Below, one piece after another: positions 1-7,547 of a stretch of DNA of 20,613 nucleotides. Under the pieces are notes generated by a model. It did no database searches. It saw only the letters and a program-made list of their open reading frames with translations, and was not told the DNA's origin. Made by a program: the position numbers and the translations under genes. Position 1 is the first letter of the stretch. Every line of letters starts with the position of its first letter. Source of the DNA: JBAIYU01 sp036763085 (GTDB taxonomy: Bacteria; Bacillota; Negativicutes; DSM-1736; Dendrosporobacteraceae). Location of the stretch: contig NZ_JBAIYU010000012.1 of NCBI RefSeq assembly GCF_036763085.1, positions 1-20,613 on the forward strand, given 5' to 3'.

Positions 1-179
1 TTGATGGCTCTTTATAATTCGAAATTGCTTTTTGTTAATTCGTTTGCACGATTAACGTTTTGTGCTCAATGAGCACCGCACATCTGGCATTAATTCTTCT
101 TACATTGTTTAGTTTTCAGGGAACACTGGTTGTTCTTGCGTTCAACCGTTTTGACTTGCTGCCATCTGACAGCTTATCT
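1..179 (-). promoter_or_regulatory. rRNA operon leader (upstream of an off-window 16S gene)
   Basis: There is no plausible coding frame here. Read on the minus strand, the stretch holds a boxA-like element (TTCCCTGAAAACTAAACAATG region, around 105-124), a small TGCTCATTGAGCA hairpin (63-75) and ends with AGAGCCATCAA at the window edge. That arrangement resembles Bacillota 16S leaders, which carry a CTTTGAAAACTAAACAA-type element between the P2 promoter and the 16S 5' end. I infer that a 16S gene begins just left of position 1. An alternative is a 16S-23S spacer, but the two strong promoters directly upstream favour an operon start. Confidence 0.6.
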
Positions 180-208
180 ATATTAACATAACTAATTTAT
201 CATGTCAA
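180..208 (-). promoter_or_regulatory. Sigma-70-type promoter P2 of rRNA operon
   Basis: On the minus strand, TTGACA (203-208) and TAATAT (180-185) are separated by exactly 17 nt. It lies about 92 nt downstream of a second, equally good promoter, the tandem layout typical of rRNA operons. It drives leftward transcription into the rRNA leader. Confidence 0.7.
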
Positions 209-276
209 CATATTGTTTTTGGTACTTTGTGCCACCGTCACTGGTTTTTTTTACCTGTGTCAGCGGCGACTTGCTT

Positions 277-306
277 ATAGTACCATTTTACGACACGTTC
301 TGTCAA
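277..306 (-). promoter_or_regulatory. Sigma-70-type promoter P1 of rRNA operon
   Basis: On the minus strand, a perfect TTGACA (301-306) is followed after 18 nt by TACTAT (277-282). The -35 box starts only 24 nt downstream of the stop codon of the radical-SAM gene at 331-1275. I see no terminator between them, so read-through from that gene into the rRNA operon is possible. Confidence 0.65.
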
Positions 307-330
307 CATGCAAGTTTTTCCTGAATTAAA

Positions 331-1275
331 TTAAAGAAATTTTCTGACTGCGCTTCCATTTAGATACGTACATCGTTTACCTTGATAAGATTCTCTTTCT
401 TCAAGCGTTTTTTCAATCGAATCACGAATCTTCCACCAGCCTGTTTGCCAATTCGTAAATAAAGTATTGCTTTCTGGCGCACGTCCAATCAAGCGCTGAA
501 CAACGATATCAGGATGAAGATACTCTAAGAAGGTTACAACCCTCTCAACATATTCTTCTTTACTAATAAGCGATATTAACCCCTGTTGATACATATCTGC
601 CATGGCTGTACCTTTCACAATATATAGTGCGTGTAACTTTACTTGATCAACCCTGATAGCAGATAGTATCTTTGCATTTTCAATAACATCAGTCGTGTCA
701 TCCCAAGGTAAATTTAGTATTAAGTGGGCACATACATCAATGTTGTACCTTTTAATCCTTAATGCAGCATCAAGAAACTCAGCTAATGTATGTCCACGAT
801 TCACTTTGATCAACGAATGATAATTAACCGTTTGTAAGCCTAATTCGATACTAATGTCTTTCCCATATCGGCTTCCTAGCTCTGATAACATGTCCAAATA
901 TTCATCATTTACACAATCTGGGCGAGTTGCTAGCGCTATACTAACTACATCTTCTTGACATGCCTGAATTACATATTCCTTTAGTTGATTTACAGGTAAG
1001 TATGTATTGCTGAAATTCTGGAAGTAAGCTATAAATTTCTCTGCTTTATACTTTGGCGAAATATGAGCCCTATTCGCATTTATTTGGTCTTCAACCGTCA
1101 TAGATGCAGGCAAGTTTTCATAACCGGCACCAATTTCCCCGCAAAAGGTACATCCTTGTGTACCACAGGCACCATCGCGATTTGGACAAGTAACTGGTAA
1201 TCCTACAGGCAGCTTATATACCTTCTGCCCATAGCGCTTCTTTAAGTAGTCTGAATACACATTATATCTTACCAT
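331..1275 (-). CDS. Radical SAM protein, TIGR01212/YhcC family
   Basis: A 314-aa cytosolic radical-SAM enzyme of the YhcC/TIGR01212 family, whose exact reaction is not established to my knowledge. The N-terminus carries the family's atypical cluster motif: C30, then after 11 residues C42-TF-C45 (CPNRDG...GCTFC), which would bind the SAM-cleaving 4Fe-4S cluster. A TIM-barrel-like middle and the conserved ELGLQT and HLILNLPWD segments follow. The start chosen is the ATG at 1275 (MVRYNVYSDY): it has GGAGG six nt upstream and forms a TAATG stop/start overlap with the upstream gene. A longer start six codons earlier lacks this support. It is translationally coupled to, and probably cotranscribed with, the B12-type radical-SAM gene upstream. 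Confidence 0.88.
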   Translation of the reverse strand: MVRYNVYSDYLKKRYGQKVYKLPVGLPVTCPNRDGACGTQGCTFCGEIGAGYENLPASMTVEDQINANRAHISPKYKAEKFIAYFQNFSNTYLPVNQLKEYVIQACQEDVVSIALATRPDCVNDEYLDMLSELGSRYGKDISIELGLQTVNYHSLIKVNRGHTLAEFLDAALRIKRYNIDVCAHLILNLPWDDTTDVIENAKILSAIRVDQVKLHALYIVKGTAMADMYQQGLISLISKEEYVERVVTFLEYLHPDIVVQRLIGRAPESNTLFTNWQTGWWKIRDSIEKTLEERESYQGKRCTYLNGSAVRKFL

Positions 1276-3026
1276 TATTGTCCTCCAATCCAAAAATCGC
1301 CCGCTTCAATAGTTTTAAAGTCTACTTCTTCTCCATTAAATGAAAACAATACTGGCGTACTTTTCTTTAAAATGTTTTTATTTTTTATATAGCATGGCAC
1401 ATCGAAAGTGAATACTTCTATATGATGTTTTTTCTTAATATCGCGCCATGTCGTAAATTTGTAGTCTGAAATATATTTATGTACGAGTTTCTCATTTCTC
1501 CAAAAGGCTGTTGTTTCATCATTCCAACAATTTTCGTTCCAACCTAATACATCAGGTCGTAATGACCCTTTCTCTGTAATTAGAGCATCGAATTTTAGAA
1601 ATTCGTCACATAAGCTCTCTGTATCCTCATAAAGGAGTTGGCAAAATTCACGTAAATATTGATAGAGTGATTTTGGACTATGAGCAACAATGTGTAATTC
1701 CCTTTGTTCCCAAAAATCAGTCAATGAATTATAAAATCCAAAGGCATCACCATTGTGATATCCTATGAAGTAATCTAATGTATGAGAAAAACGTCCACTA
1801 TTGTACACTTGATTAAAAATCTCTTCCATTAAATGAAGCTTACGAACTTCGCTAAATGAGAGATATTTATTCCCCAGCACTTGGTACGGGGCTGAGTCCA
1901 TAAATATGTAACTATGTTCTTTGGCACACTTTCTTATTCCGGACCCTTTCAGAAGTTTTAGAAAACCTATTTGAAGCATGTGCGGTTTAAGGTTATAGAC
2001 ATCATTAAAGGATTTTCCGAATGTCTTATAGTCTTCTTCAGGCAGCCCTACTATTAAGTCTAGATGAACATGGATATTGCCAGTAGCAATTATATTAGTA
2101 ACATTATCGACTATTTTAGGCCAATTATTACTTCTTCTAATTTGCGCCAAAGTAGCACTATTCGTTGACTGAATACCTATTTCAAATTGAACCCGCCCAT
2201 TAGGTATGGTTTTTAATATTTCTAGAACCTCTTCATCTAAAATGTCTGCTGCAATTTCGAAATGAAAATTGGTTCGACAGTTCTGCTGAGAGATAAATTG
2301 TAATATTGGTAGATAATGATCTTTTCGAGCATTAAAGGTTCTATCAACAAATTTAACTTGTCTTACATCATGCCTTATAAAGAATGATAAGTCTTTAATA
2401 ACTCTATCTACCTCTAAAAACCTCACGCCCTGTGTAGCACTAGATAAGCAATATTGACAAGAAAAGGGACACCCTCGCGAACTTTCATAATAGATAATTT
2501 TATCTTTTAAGGTACTAATTTCCTCGTCGTTGTAAGGAAATGGTATACTATTCAGATTCTTAACAATACCTGCATCTCCATTTAAAGCTATCTTATTATT
2601 AATTCTCTGTGCCAAATTAGGAATAGCGGAAACTTCTGCTTTTGCTTTCAGTTGAGTCAGTAATTTGTATAACGTTTCTTCGCCTTCACCCTGGACTATG
2701 TAATCAATATATTTATGCTGTTCCATAATGTCTTCGGGATCATAAGAAACTTCTGGTCCACCTAATATAATAACTGTGTCAGGAAGTACCTTTTTCAATA
2801 AATTGGCTAATTCCAGCGTCATGTCAATATTCCAGATATAGCAAGCAAGGCCAACTACATCTGGTTTTTCCGCATATATTTCGCTTAATATATCAAACAA
2901 GCTATTATTAATACTAAATTCTTTAACCTTAAAATCGCATATATCATTGCAAAATGCCTTTAAATATCTTAAGGCTAACGAAGAATGGATATATTTTGCA
3001 TTGAGTGTGGCTAAAACCGTTTTCAT
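1275..3026 (-). CDS. B12-binding domain radical SAM protein (DUF4080-type)
   Basis: A 583-aa protein with the two-domain layout of cobalamin-dependent radical-SAM enzymes. Residues 1-125 form a Rossmann-like B12-binding domain (MKTVLATLNA start; VVGLACYIWN; ILGGPEVSYDP; YIVQGEGEETL). The radical-SAM core follows, with C186-x3-C190-x2-C193 (RGCPFSCQYC), and a C-terminal extension of about 180 residues is characteristic of the DUF4080 branch. Typical substrates of the wider class are methylated or rearranged, but the substrate here is not predictable. The B12 domain lacks an obvious DxHxxG motif, so cobalamin may bind base-off without the histidine. A GGTGGAG ribosome site precedes the ATG. The stop codon overlaps the start of the next radical-SAM gene. 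Confidence 0.85.
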   Translation of the reverse strand: MKTVLATLNAKYIHSSLALRYLKAFCNDICDFKVKEFSINNSLFDILSEIYAEKPDVVGLACYIWNIDMTLELANLLKKVLPDTVIILGGPEVSYDPEDIMEQHKYIDYIVQGEGEETLYKLLTQLKAKAEVSAIPNLAQRINNKIALNGDAGIVKNLNSIPFPYNDEEISTLKDKIIYYESSRGCPFSCQYCLSSATQGVRFLEVDRVIKDLSFFIRHDVRQVKFVDRTFNARKDHYLPILQFISQQNCRTNFHFEIAADILDEEVLEILKTIPNGRVQFEIGIQSTNSATLAQIRRSNNWPKIVDNVTNIIATGNIHVHLDLIVGLPEEDYKTFGKSFNDVYNLKPHMLQIGFLKLLKGSGIRKCAKEHSYIFMDSAPYQVLGNKYLSFSEVRKLHLMEEIFNQVYNSGRFSHTLDYFIGYHNGDAFGFYNSLTDFWEQRELHIVAHSPKSLYQYLREFCQLLYEDTESLCDEFLKFDALITEKGSLRPDVLGWNENCWNDETTAFWRNEKLVHKYISDYKFTTWRDIKKKHHIEVFTFDVPCYIKNKNILKKSTPVLFSFNGEEVDFKTIEAGDFWIGGQ

Positions 3027-3057
3027 TACTCCACCAACCTATCTTAACTTTTATTTA

Positions 3058-3086
3058 TCGACAATTTGATTATAACTTAGTATGCT
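3058..3086. promoter_or_regulatory. Divergent promoter candidates between radical-SAM and amidase genes
   Basis: On the plus strand, TCGACA (3058-3063), 17 nt, then TATGCT (3081-3086) could drive the amidase. On the minus strand, TATAAT (3069-3074) lies in the same segment with a weak TTGTAA about 19 nt upstream and could drive the radical-SAM pair. The two would overlap and may exclude each other. Confidence 0.35.
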
Positions 3087-3167
3087 CTGCATTTTACAAG
3101 AAATCACCGTATAGTGAAGTAACGCATACAATACAGCAAGGTAAACTTTGAAGGGATGGTGTTAGAT

Positions 3168-3956
3168 ATGAGAATTATTATAGACGGTCAAAGAATACCA
3201 ATAAATGTACGCGTTACTAATGATTTAATATTAACTCTAAAAACCATTGCAAAAACTCTTCGTTGGAAAATCTGGTATGATGCTGGCAAAGAAGTCATTT
3301 ACATATCATCGACTTCTGCTTCAACTCCAACACCGACTGAACCAGTGGATTTCTCCCTACAAACTATAGAAGAAATCGAAAGCAGTCGGCTGCAAGGTAA
3401 GATTATTTGCTTGGACCCTGGACACGGCGGCAGCGATCCAGGGGCAATTGGCCCGAGCGGAACTATGGAAAAAGACAATACGTTAGCAGTGTCACTTCTG
3501 CTTAAGGAAAAACTTGAAGCCAATGGCGCAACAGTAATTATGACTCGTGAAACTGATCAAGATGTCGCTTATCCAAACGCTTCTTCAAGTGATGAATTGG
3601 GTGCAAGAGTTAACACTGCTAATGATGCAAATGCAGATATTTTTCTTAGTATTCATAACGACTCCTTTACCAGCATTACTGCTGCTGGGACAACTACTTT
3701 TCACTATGGTGATGATGAATCAATCCAGTTAGCCGCTCAGGTCCAAAAATGCTTAGTTGAAGAACTAGGTACAAAAGATCGGGGTTCACGCTTTGCAAGT
3801 TTTTATGCAATCCGCTATACAAACATGCCTGCGGTATTAATTGAGACCGCGTTTATCTCAAATCCTGAAGAAGAATTATTACTAGCAAGTACAGACGGGC
3901 GTTCAAAAGCGGCTGAAAGTATTTTTAACGGAATAGTTAAGTACTTTAAAGTATAA
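3168..3956 (+). CDS. N-acetylmuramoyl-L-alanine amidase (Amidase_3)
   Basis: A zinc amidase predicted to cleave the bond between N-acetylmuramic acid and L-alanine of peptidoglycan. In the 262-aa form, residues 1-48 resemble the stalk domain found in copper amine oxidase N-terminal-like proteins (LKTIAKTLRWKIWYD), then a Thr/Pro-rich linker, then the Amidase_3 domain from about residue 77. The expected zinc/catalytic residues are present: H86 (DPGHGG), E101, H163 (SIHND) and E226 (IETAFIS). No signal peptide is visible, which is odd for a wall hydrolase; it might act in the mother cell or be released by lysis. The ATG at 3168 was chosen because the in-frame ATG at 3156 abuts its own GGG; both are possible. 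A hairpin terminator follows the gene. Confidence 0.88.
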   Translation: MRIIIDGQRIPINVRVTNDLILTLKTIAKTLRWKIWYDAGKEVIYISSTSASTPTPTEPVDFSLQTIEEIESSRLQGKIICLDPGHGGSDPGAIGPSGTMEKDNTLAVSLLLKEKLEANGATVIMTRETDQDVAYPNASSSDELGARVNTANDANADIFLSIHNDSFTSITAAGTTTFHYGDDESIQLAAQVQKCLVEELGTKDRGSRFASFYAIRYTNMPAVLIETAFISNPEEELLLASTDGRSKAAESIFNGIVKYFKV

Positions 3957-3982
3957 CAAATTTGGCTTTTTAGGATAATATA

Positions 3983-4010
3983 AACAGGAAATTTAATTCC
4001 TGTTTTATAA
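3983..4010 (+). terminator. Intrinsic terminator after the amidase gene
   Basis: AACAGGAA (3983-3990) pairs with TTCCTGTT (3997-4004) across a 6-nt loop and runs into TTATAATATT. It lies 26 nt after the amidase stop. The stem is modest and the U-run imperfect. Confidence 0.55.
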
Positions 4011-4047
4011 TATTAATAGTAACTTACTCTAAAGGAGCGAATAAATA

Positions 4048-5928
4048 TTGAAAATCCGAAACTTCTTCCCAATCGTATTGAGCGCCATAGTTTTTGGAAA
4101 TACTGCTAATTCAAGTGTTAGTGCTAAGTCTCAGGTACCTGAAAGAAGCGAAATACCATCAGAGTACAAATGGAGCCTAAGTGACATCTATTCCGATGAA
4201 AACCTTTGGCAAAGCGATTTTAATCACTTAAAAACACTTCTTAAAGATATTGCTCATTACAAGGGAGGGTTAAATCAGTCGGCTGACAACCTGCTAGCCT
4301 GCCTGAAAATCCGTGACGATATAGGAATAATCAGCGGTAAACTTTATGCATATGCAAGAATGCATCGCGATGAAGACGCCGAAAATACAAAATACCAAGC
4401 AATGACGGGAAAAATAGAATCATTGCTTGCTGAAGCAGGAGCGGCAACTGCATTTATTGAACCCGAGGTTTTAGAGCTTCCCGAACAATTATTAGCTGAT
4501 TTTGTCAAGGCTAATCCTAGTCTAAAAGAATACAAATTTTATTTTGATGATTTGTCTAGGCAAAAGCAACACGTTCTTTCTCCAGCTGAGGAAGAACTTC
4601 TTTCAAGGGTGTCTGAAGTAACACAAGCGTCAGAAAACACATTTAATATGTTAGCTCATGCCGATATGAAATTTCCAATGACAGCTGGCGAGCAGGGCAG
4701 TGAAATACAGTTAAGTGAAGGCCGTTACAGTACACTCATCCGCTCGACTGATCGAAAGGTTCGTAGAGAGGCCTTTTCAAATTTATTTGGCACCTATAAT
4801 AAGTATCGCAATACATTTGCAGCAACACTTGGTGGTAATGTAAAGAAAAACATATTTTATGCTAAGACAAGGAAATATAATTCAACATTAGAATCTGCTT
4901 TAAAAAGTGAAAATGTTCCTATTGAAGTTTACACTAATCTAATTTCTACTGTCCACAATAATCTTGCTCCATTGCATCGTTATGTCGATCTAAAAAAGAA
5001 GGCTCTTAATCTATCAGAAATACATATGTATGATTTATACACCCCTCTTGTTAAGGATGTTGATATGAACTTTAGATACGAAGAAGGTCTTGAAATTGTA
5101 AAAGATAGTCTAAAACCATTGGGAAGCGAATACAATGAAATTCTAGCTAAAGGTCTTTCTTCAGGTTGGATTGATGTTTATGAAAACCGTGGTAAGCGCA
5201 CTGGAGCATATTGCTGGGGCACTCATACTGTTCATCCCTTTGTTTTATTAAACTATAACGACCGATATGATGCAGTATCAACCTTAACGCACGAAATGGG
5301 TCATGCTTTGCATAGTCACTACAGTCATACCAATCAGCCTTATATTACAGCATCTTACACAATCTTCAGCGCTGAAGTTGCATCAACAACTAACGAAATA
5401 CTTCTTCTAGACTACATGTTAAACAAAATTACTGATAAACAGCAACGCCTATACTTAATAAACCAATATCTAGAGCAAGTACGTACTACGGTATACCGCC
5501 AGACAATGTTTGCTGAATTTGAGTTGCTGTTATATGAAGCCGCCGAAAAAGGTGAGACAATAACAGCCGATATGCTTGATTCCCTCTGGCAAGAGCTTAA
5601 TGTAAAATATTATGGTAAAGATATTGTATATGATAAGGAATTAAACATAGAATGGGCTAGGATTCCTCATTTTTATTCTCATTTTTATGTTTATCAGTAT
5701 GTTACAGGGTATTCAGCAGCTACTGCACTTGCTGATAAAATACTTAATGAGGGTAAACCAGCTCAGGATCGCTATATATCTTTCTTAAAGAGCGGTGGAT
5801 CAGATTATTCACTCAACCTGCTGAGGAATGCTGGAGTTGATATGTCATCTCCTAAGCCAATCGAGGTAACCTTAGCTAAATTTTCCGCAAGATTAGACGA
5901 ACTGGAAAAACTACTTACCAATTCTTGA
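4048..5928 (+). CDS. pepF: Oligoendopeptidase F (M3B family) with predicted signal peptide
   Basis: A 626-aa zinc metallopeptidase that hydrolyses short peptides. The M3 signature H415-E416-x-x-H419 (THEMGHALHSHYS) is intact, with E443 (FSAEVAST) as the third zinc ligand. The N-terminal oligoendopeptidase F helical domain covers roughly residues 40-190 (PSEYKWSLSDIY...). Length and motifs fit the PepF family. The unusual part is the first 27 residues: MKIRN, a hydrophobic stretch (FFPIVLSAIVFG) and an A-x-A-like site (VSA/KS) that look like a cleavable signal peptide, whereas most family members are cytosolic. Export would make it a periplasmic or extracellular peptidase. The start is TTG, with AAAGGAG ten nt upstream. 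It stands alone between a terminator and the promoter of the next gene. Confidence 0.92.
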   Translation: MKIRNFFPIVLSAIVFGNTANSSVSAKSQVPERSEIPSEYKWSLSDIYSDENLWQSDFNHLKTLLKDIAHYKGGLNQSADNLLACLKIRDDIGIISGKLYAYARMHRDEDAENTKYQAMTGKIESLLAEAGAATAFIEPEVLELPEQLLADFVKANPSLKEYKFYFDDLSRQKQHVLSPAEEELLSRVSEVTQASENTFNMLAHADMKFPMTAGEQGSEIQLSEGRYSTLIRSTDRKVRREAFSNLFGTYNKYRNTFAATLGGNVKKNIFYAKTRKYNSTLESALKSENVPIEVYTNLISTVHNNLAPLHRYVDLKKKALNLSEIHMYDLYTPLVKDVDMNFRYEEGLEIVKDSLKPLGSEYNEILAKGLSSGWIDVYENRGKRTGAYCWGTHTVHPFVLLNYNDRYDAVSTLTHEMGHALHSHYSHTNQPYITASYTIFSAEVASTTNEILLLDYMLNKITDKQQRLYLINQYLEQVRTTVYRQTMFAEFELLLYEAAEKGETITADMLDSLWQELNVKYYGKDIVYDKELNIEWARIPHFYSHFYVYQYVTGYSAATALADKILNEGKPAQDRYISFLKSGGSDYSLNLLRNAGVDMSSPKPIEVTLAKFSARLDELEKLLTNS

Positions 5929-5954
5929 CAAGCTAAATACAAGCAATGTATATT
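5925..5954 (+). promoter_or_regulatory. Strong sigma-70-type promoter for the zinc-ribbon gene
   Basis: TTGACA (5925-5930) overlaps the TGA stop codon of pepF and is followed after 18 nt by TATATT (5949-5954). Transcription would start near 5961, leaving a leader of about 100 nt before the zinc-ribbon ATG at 6062. Confidence 0.65.
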
Positions 5955-5960
5955 AATGTC

Positions 5961-6061
5961 AGGAGCGAAAATAATTGCTTTGGATGGCTTACGTAGCTAT
6001 AAACCTAACCAACCGGCCGGCAATTGTTAGAACCTAATTATTATGAGGAGGTTGGTTACTA
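5961..6061 (+). promoter_or_regulatory. Structured 5' leader that can hide the ribosome binding site
   Basis: TAACCAACC (6006-6014) is perfectly complementary over 9 nt to GGTTGGTTA (6050-6058), which covers the 3' end of the GAGGAGG ribosome site (6045-6051) and the spacer before the ATG. A second pairing, ATAATTGCT (5971-5979) with GGCAATTGT (6019-6027, with wobbles), encloses 6006-6014, so the two helices are either mutually exclusive or form a pseudoknot. AACCT (6031-6035) can also pair with AGGTT (6049-6053). This suggests translational control, by temperature or by translation of the small upstream frame. The control itself is inference. Confidence 0.45.
5975..6037 (+). CDS. Possible 20-codon leader peptide upstream of the zinc-ribbon gene
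   Basis: A TTG-initiated frame of 20 codons (beginning MLWMAYVAIN) ends at TAA 6035-6037, 24 nt before the zinc-ribbon start. It has AGGAG (5961-5965) nine nt upstream. Translation would cross both helices of the leader described at 5961-6061 and could open the downstream ribosome site. The weak point is that the predicted transcription start is close to the AGGAG itself, so this ribosome site may be available only on transcripts reading through from pepF. Confidence 0.25.
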   Translation: MLWMAYVAINLTNRPAIVRT

Positions 6062-6385
6062 ATGGCCTACCAAGACAAAAAACTTTCCTGTAAAGAGTGT
6101 GGAGTGGCTTTCAATTTCACTGCTTCAGAGCAGTCCTTCTACGCAGAAAAAGGCTTCCAAAATGAGCCTTCCCGTTGCCCAGAATGCCGTGCCGCTAGAA
6201 AAGCCCAAAACAACAACAGCAACAACAACAGACGCAGTGGTAATACAGGCGGTTTCCGTCAACAACGCGAAATGTTTAATACAACTTGCAGCGCATGTGG
6301 TGTTGATACACAGGTTCCTTTCAAGCCTACAGCTGGCAAACCTGTTTACTGCCGCGATTGCTTCCAAGCTACTAAAAGCTACTAA
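6062..6385 (+). CDS. Small double zinc-ribbon protein (CxxC-x17-CxxC type)
   Basis: A 107-aa basic, probably cytosolic protein with two zinc-binding modules. The first is a probable zinc-ribbon with C10-x2-C13 and C39-x2-C42 (LSCKECG...SRCPECR). The second is C76-x2-C79 followed by exactly 17 residues and C97-x2-C100, the spacing that names the CxxC-x17-CxxC family. The linker (residues 48-70) is Asn/Arg/Gly-rich, as in nucleic-acid-binding proteins. Function is not known; an RNA-binding or stress role is plausible from its composition and long leader. The ribosome site GAGGAGG is strong and lies ten nt from the ATG. The gene is monocistronic: it has its own promoter at 5925 and a strong terminator six nt after the stop. 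Confidence 0.85.
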   Translation: MAYQDKKLSCKECGVAFNFTASEQSFYAEKGFQNEPSRCPECRAARKAQNNNSNNNRRSGNTGGFRQQREMFNTTCSACGVDTQVPFKPTAGKPVYCRDCFQATKSY

Positions 6386-6390
6386 AATTT

Positions 6391-6416
6391 AGAGGCCTAT
6401 GTGGCCTCTTTTTTTG
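6391..6416 (+). terminator. Intrinsic terminator of the zinc-ribbon gene
   Basis: AGAGGCC (6391-6397) pairs perfectly with GGCCTCT (6403-6409) around a TATGT loop and is followed by an uninterrupted run of T. Confidence 0.85.
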
Positions 6417-6430
6417 CTGGTTCAATAATC

Positions 6431-6472
6431 AAGCAGGCCTTCTCTTTTAATTAAGTGAAGACCTGCTTTTTC
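6431..6472 (+). terminator. Second terminator-like hairpin before the repair operon
   Basis: AAGCAGG (6431-6437) pairs with CCTGCTT (6462-6468), and inside it CTTC (6439-6442) pairs with GAAG (6457-6460). A TTTT run follows. It would back up the terminator at 6391 and insulate the repair operon. Confidence 0.55.
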
Positions 6473-6544
6473 CATTTTTTACACTAAAGCTATAGTTATA
6501 ATTGTAAGCTTTACTAAAATACTAATCTTACGGAGGAATATTAT

Positions 6545-7525
6545 ATGCAATTAATACAGCCAATGCTTGCGAAGGCCTCTGCTTTACCAGCCAATGATAA
6601 TGATTACAGCTTCGAAATTAAATGGGATGGAATTCGGGCAATCGCATATATCGAAAATAGCAGATTAAAGCTTTTGAGTCGCAATATGTTCGATATAACC
6701 CATCAATATCCCGAATTGCAACCGTTAGCTAAAATTATCACCAGCGAGAGGATAGTCCTGGATGGTGAAATAGTTGCATTTCAACCTAATGGTCTACCCT
6801 CTTTCGGCTTATTGCAGCATCGTATGAACGTAACATCTTCTGACACTATAAATAGAGGCGTACAAAACATACCTGTAACCTATATAATTTTCGACATATT
6901 AGAATATCAAGGAATTTCATTACTGAAAGAAAAATACACTGAACGCAGGCATATATTAGAAAAACTTGAGCTTAATAGTTCCAACTGGCAAACACCTCAT
7001 TACAAAACAGGCACTGGAATGGATATTCTCGAAGCAACACGGAAACTAGGATTAGAGGGAATAATTGCCAAGAGGCTAGACAGCCTATACTTCCCTGGAA
7101 AGAGAACAGGCGATTGGTTGAAAATAAAAAACACAGCTCGACAAGAATTAGTAATTGGCGGCTGGGTTCCTGGAAAAGGAAAACGTGAAGGGCAGATTGG
7201 AGCACTTTTGGTCGGTTATTATAATAACGTTTCCGAAACTTCCGAAAACCCTGGACAGGCTCAAAAACTTATTTTTGCAGGAAAAGTTGGAACTGGTTTT
7301 TCTGAAACGAAATTGGACGAACTTAAAAAGCTATTTCAACCACTCACGCGCTTAACCTCACCCTTTACAGGGACAACACCCGCTGATTCAATTTTCATTG
7401 AGCCAAAAATTGTAGGCGAATTTGAATTTACCGAATGGACGGGAAATGGCACTCTTCGACACCCATCCTTTAAAGGGTTGCGAAATGATAAAAATCCGCT
7501 AAATGTAATACGCGAAAAAAAGTAA
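6545..7525 (+). CDS. ligD: ATP-dependent DNA ligase, LigD ligase domain as a separate protein
   Basis: A 326-aa ATP-dependent ligase that seals DNA nicks, here as the stand-alone ligase module of the bacterial end-joining system. The adenylated lysine is K26 in EIKWDGIR (motif I, with R31). LDGE with E75, EGIIAKR (171-177, motif IV) and WLKIK (191-195, motif V) follow, then an OB-fold from about residue 200 (GGWVPGKGKREGQIG). In many bacteria this domain is fused to polymerase and phosphoesterase domains in one LigD; here it is neither fused nor accompanied by a phosphoesterase. A strong GGAGG lies eight nt before the ATG. It is the first gene of a four-gene repair operon with Ku 22 nt downstream. 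A TATAAT at 6497-6502 may be its -10, but I see no matching -35. Confidence 0.93.
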   Translation: MQLIQPMLAKASALPANDNDYSFEIKWDGIRAIAYIENSRLKLLSRNMFDITHQYPELQPLAKIITSERIVLDGEIVAFQPNGLPSFGLLQHRMNVTSSDTINRGVQNIPVTYIIFDILEYQGISLLKEKYTERRHILEKLELNSSNWQTPHYKTGTGMDILEATRKLGLEGIIAKRLDSLYFPGKRTGDWLKIKNTARQELVIGGWVPGKGKREGQIGALLVGYYNNVSETSENPGQAQKLIFAGKVGTGFSETKLDELKKLFQPLTRLTSPFTGTTPADSIFIEPKIVGEFEFTEWTGNGTLRHPSFKGLRNDKNPLNVIREKK

Positions 7526-7547
7526 TGAGACTGTGAGGTGCCTCAAA

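Noticed and set aside
1..179. 16S-23S spacer instead of 16S leader
   Set aside because: Two strong promoters directly upstream make an operon start more likely; it cannot be settled without sequence to the left.
6473..6544. Sigma-G (forespore) promoter for the Ku/LigD operon
   Set aside because: Bacillus ku-ligD is forespore-controlled, but no convincing sigma-G -35/-10 pair is visible here.
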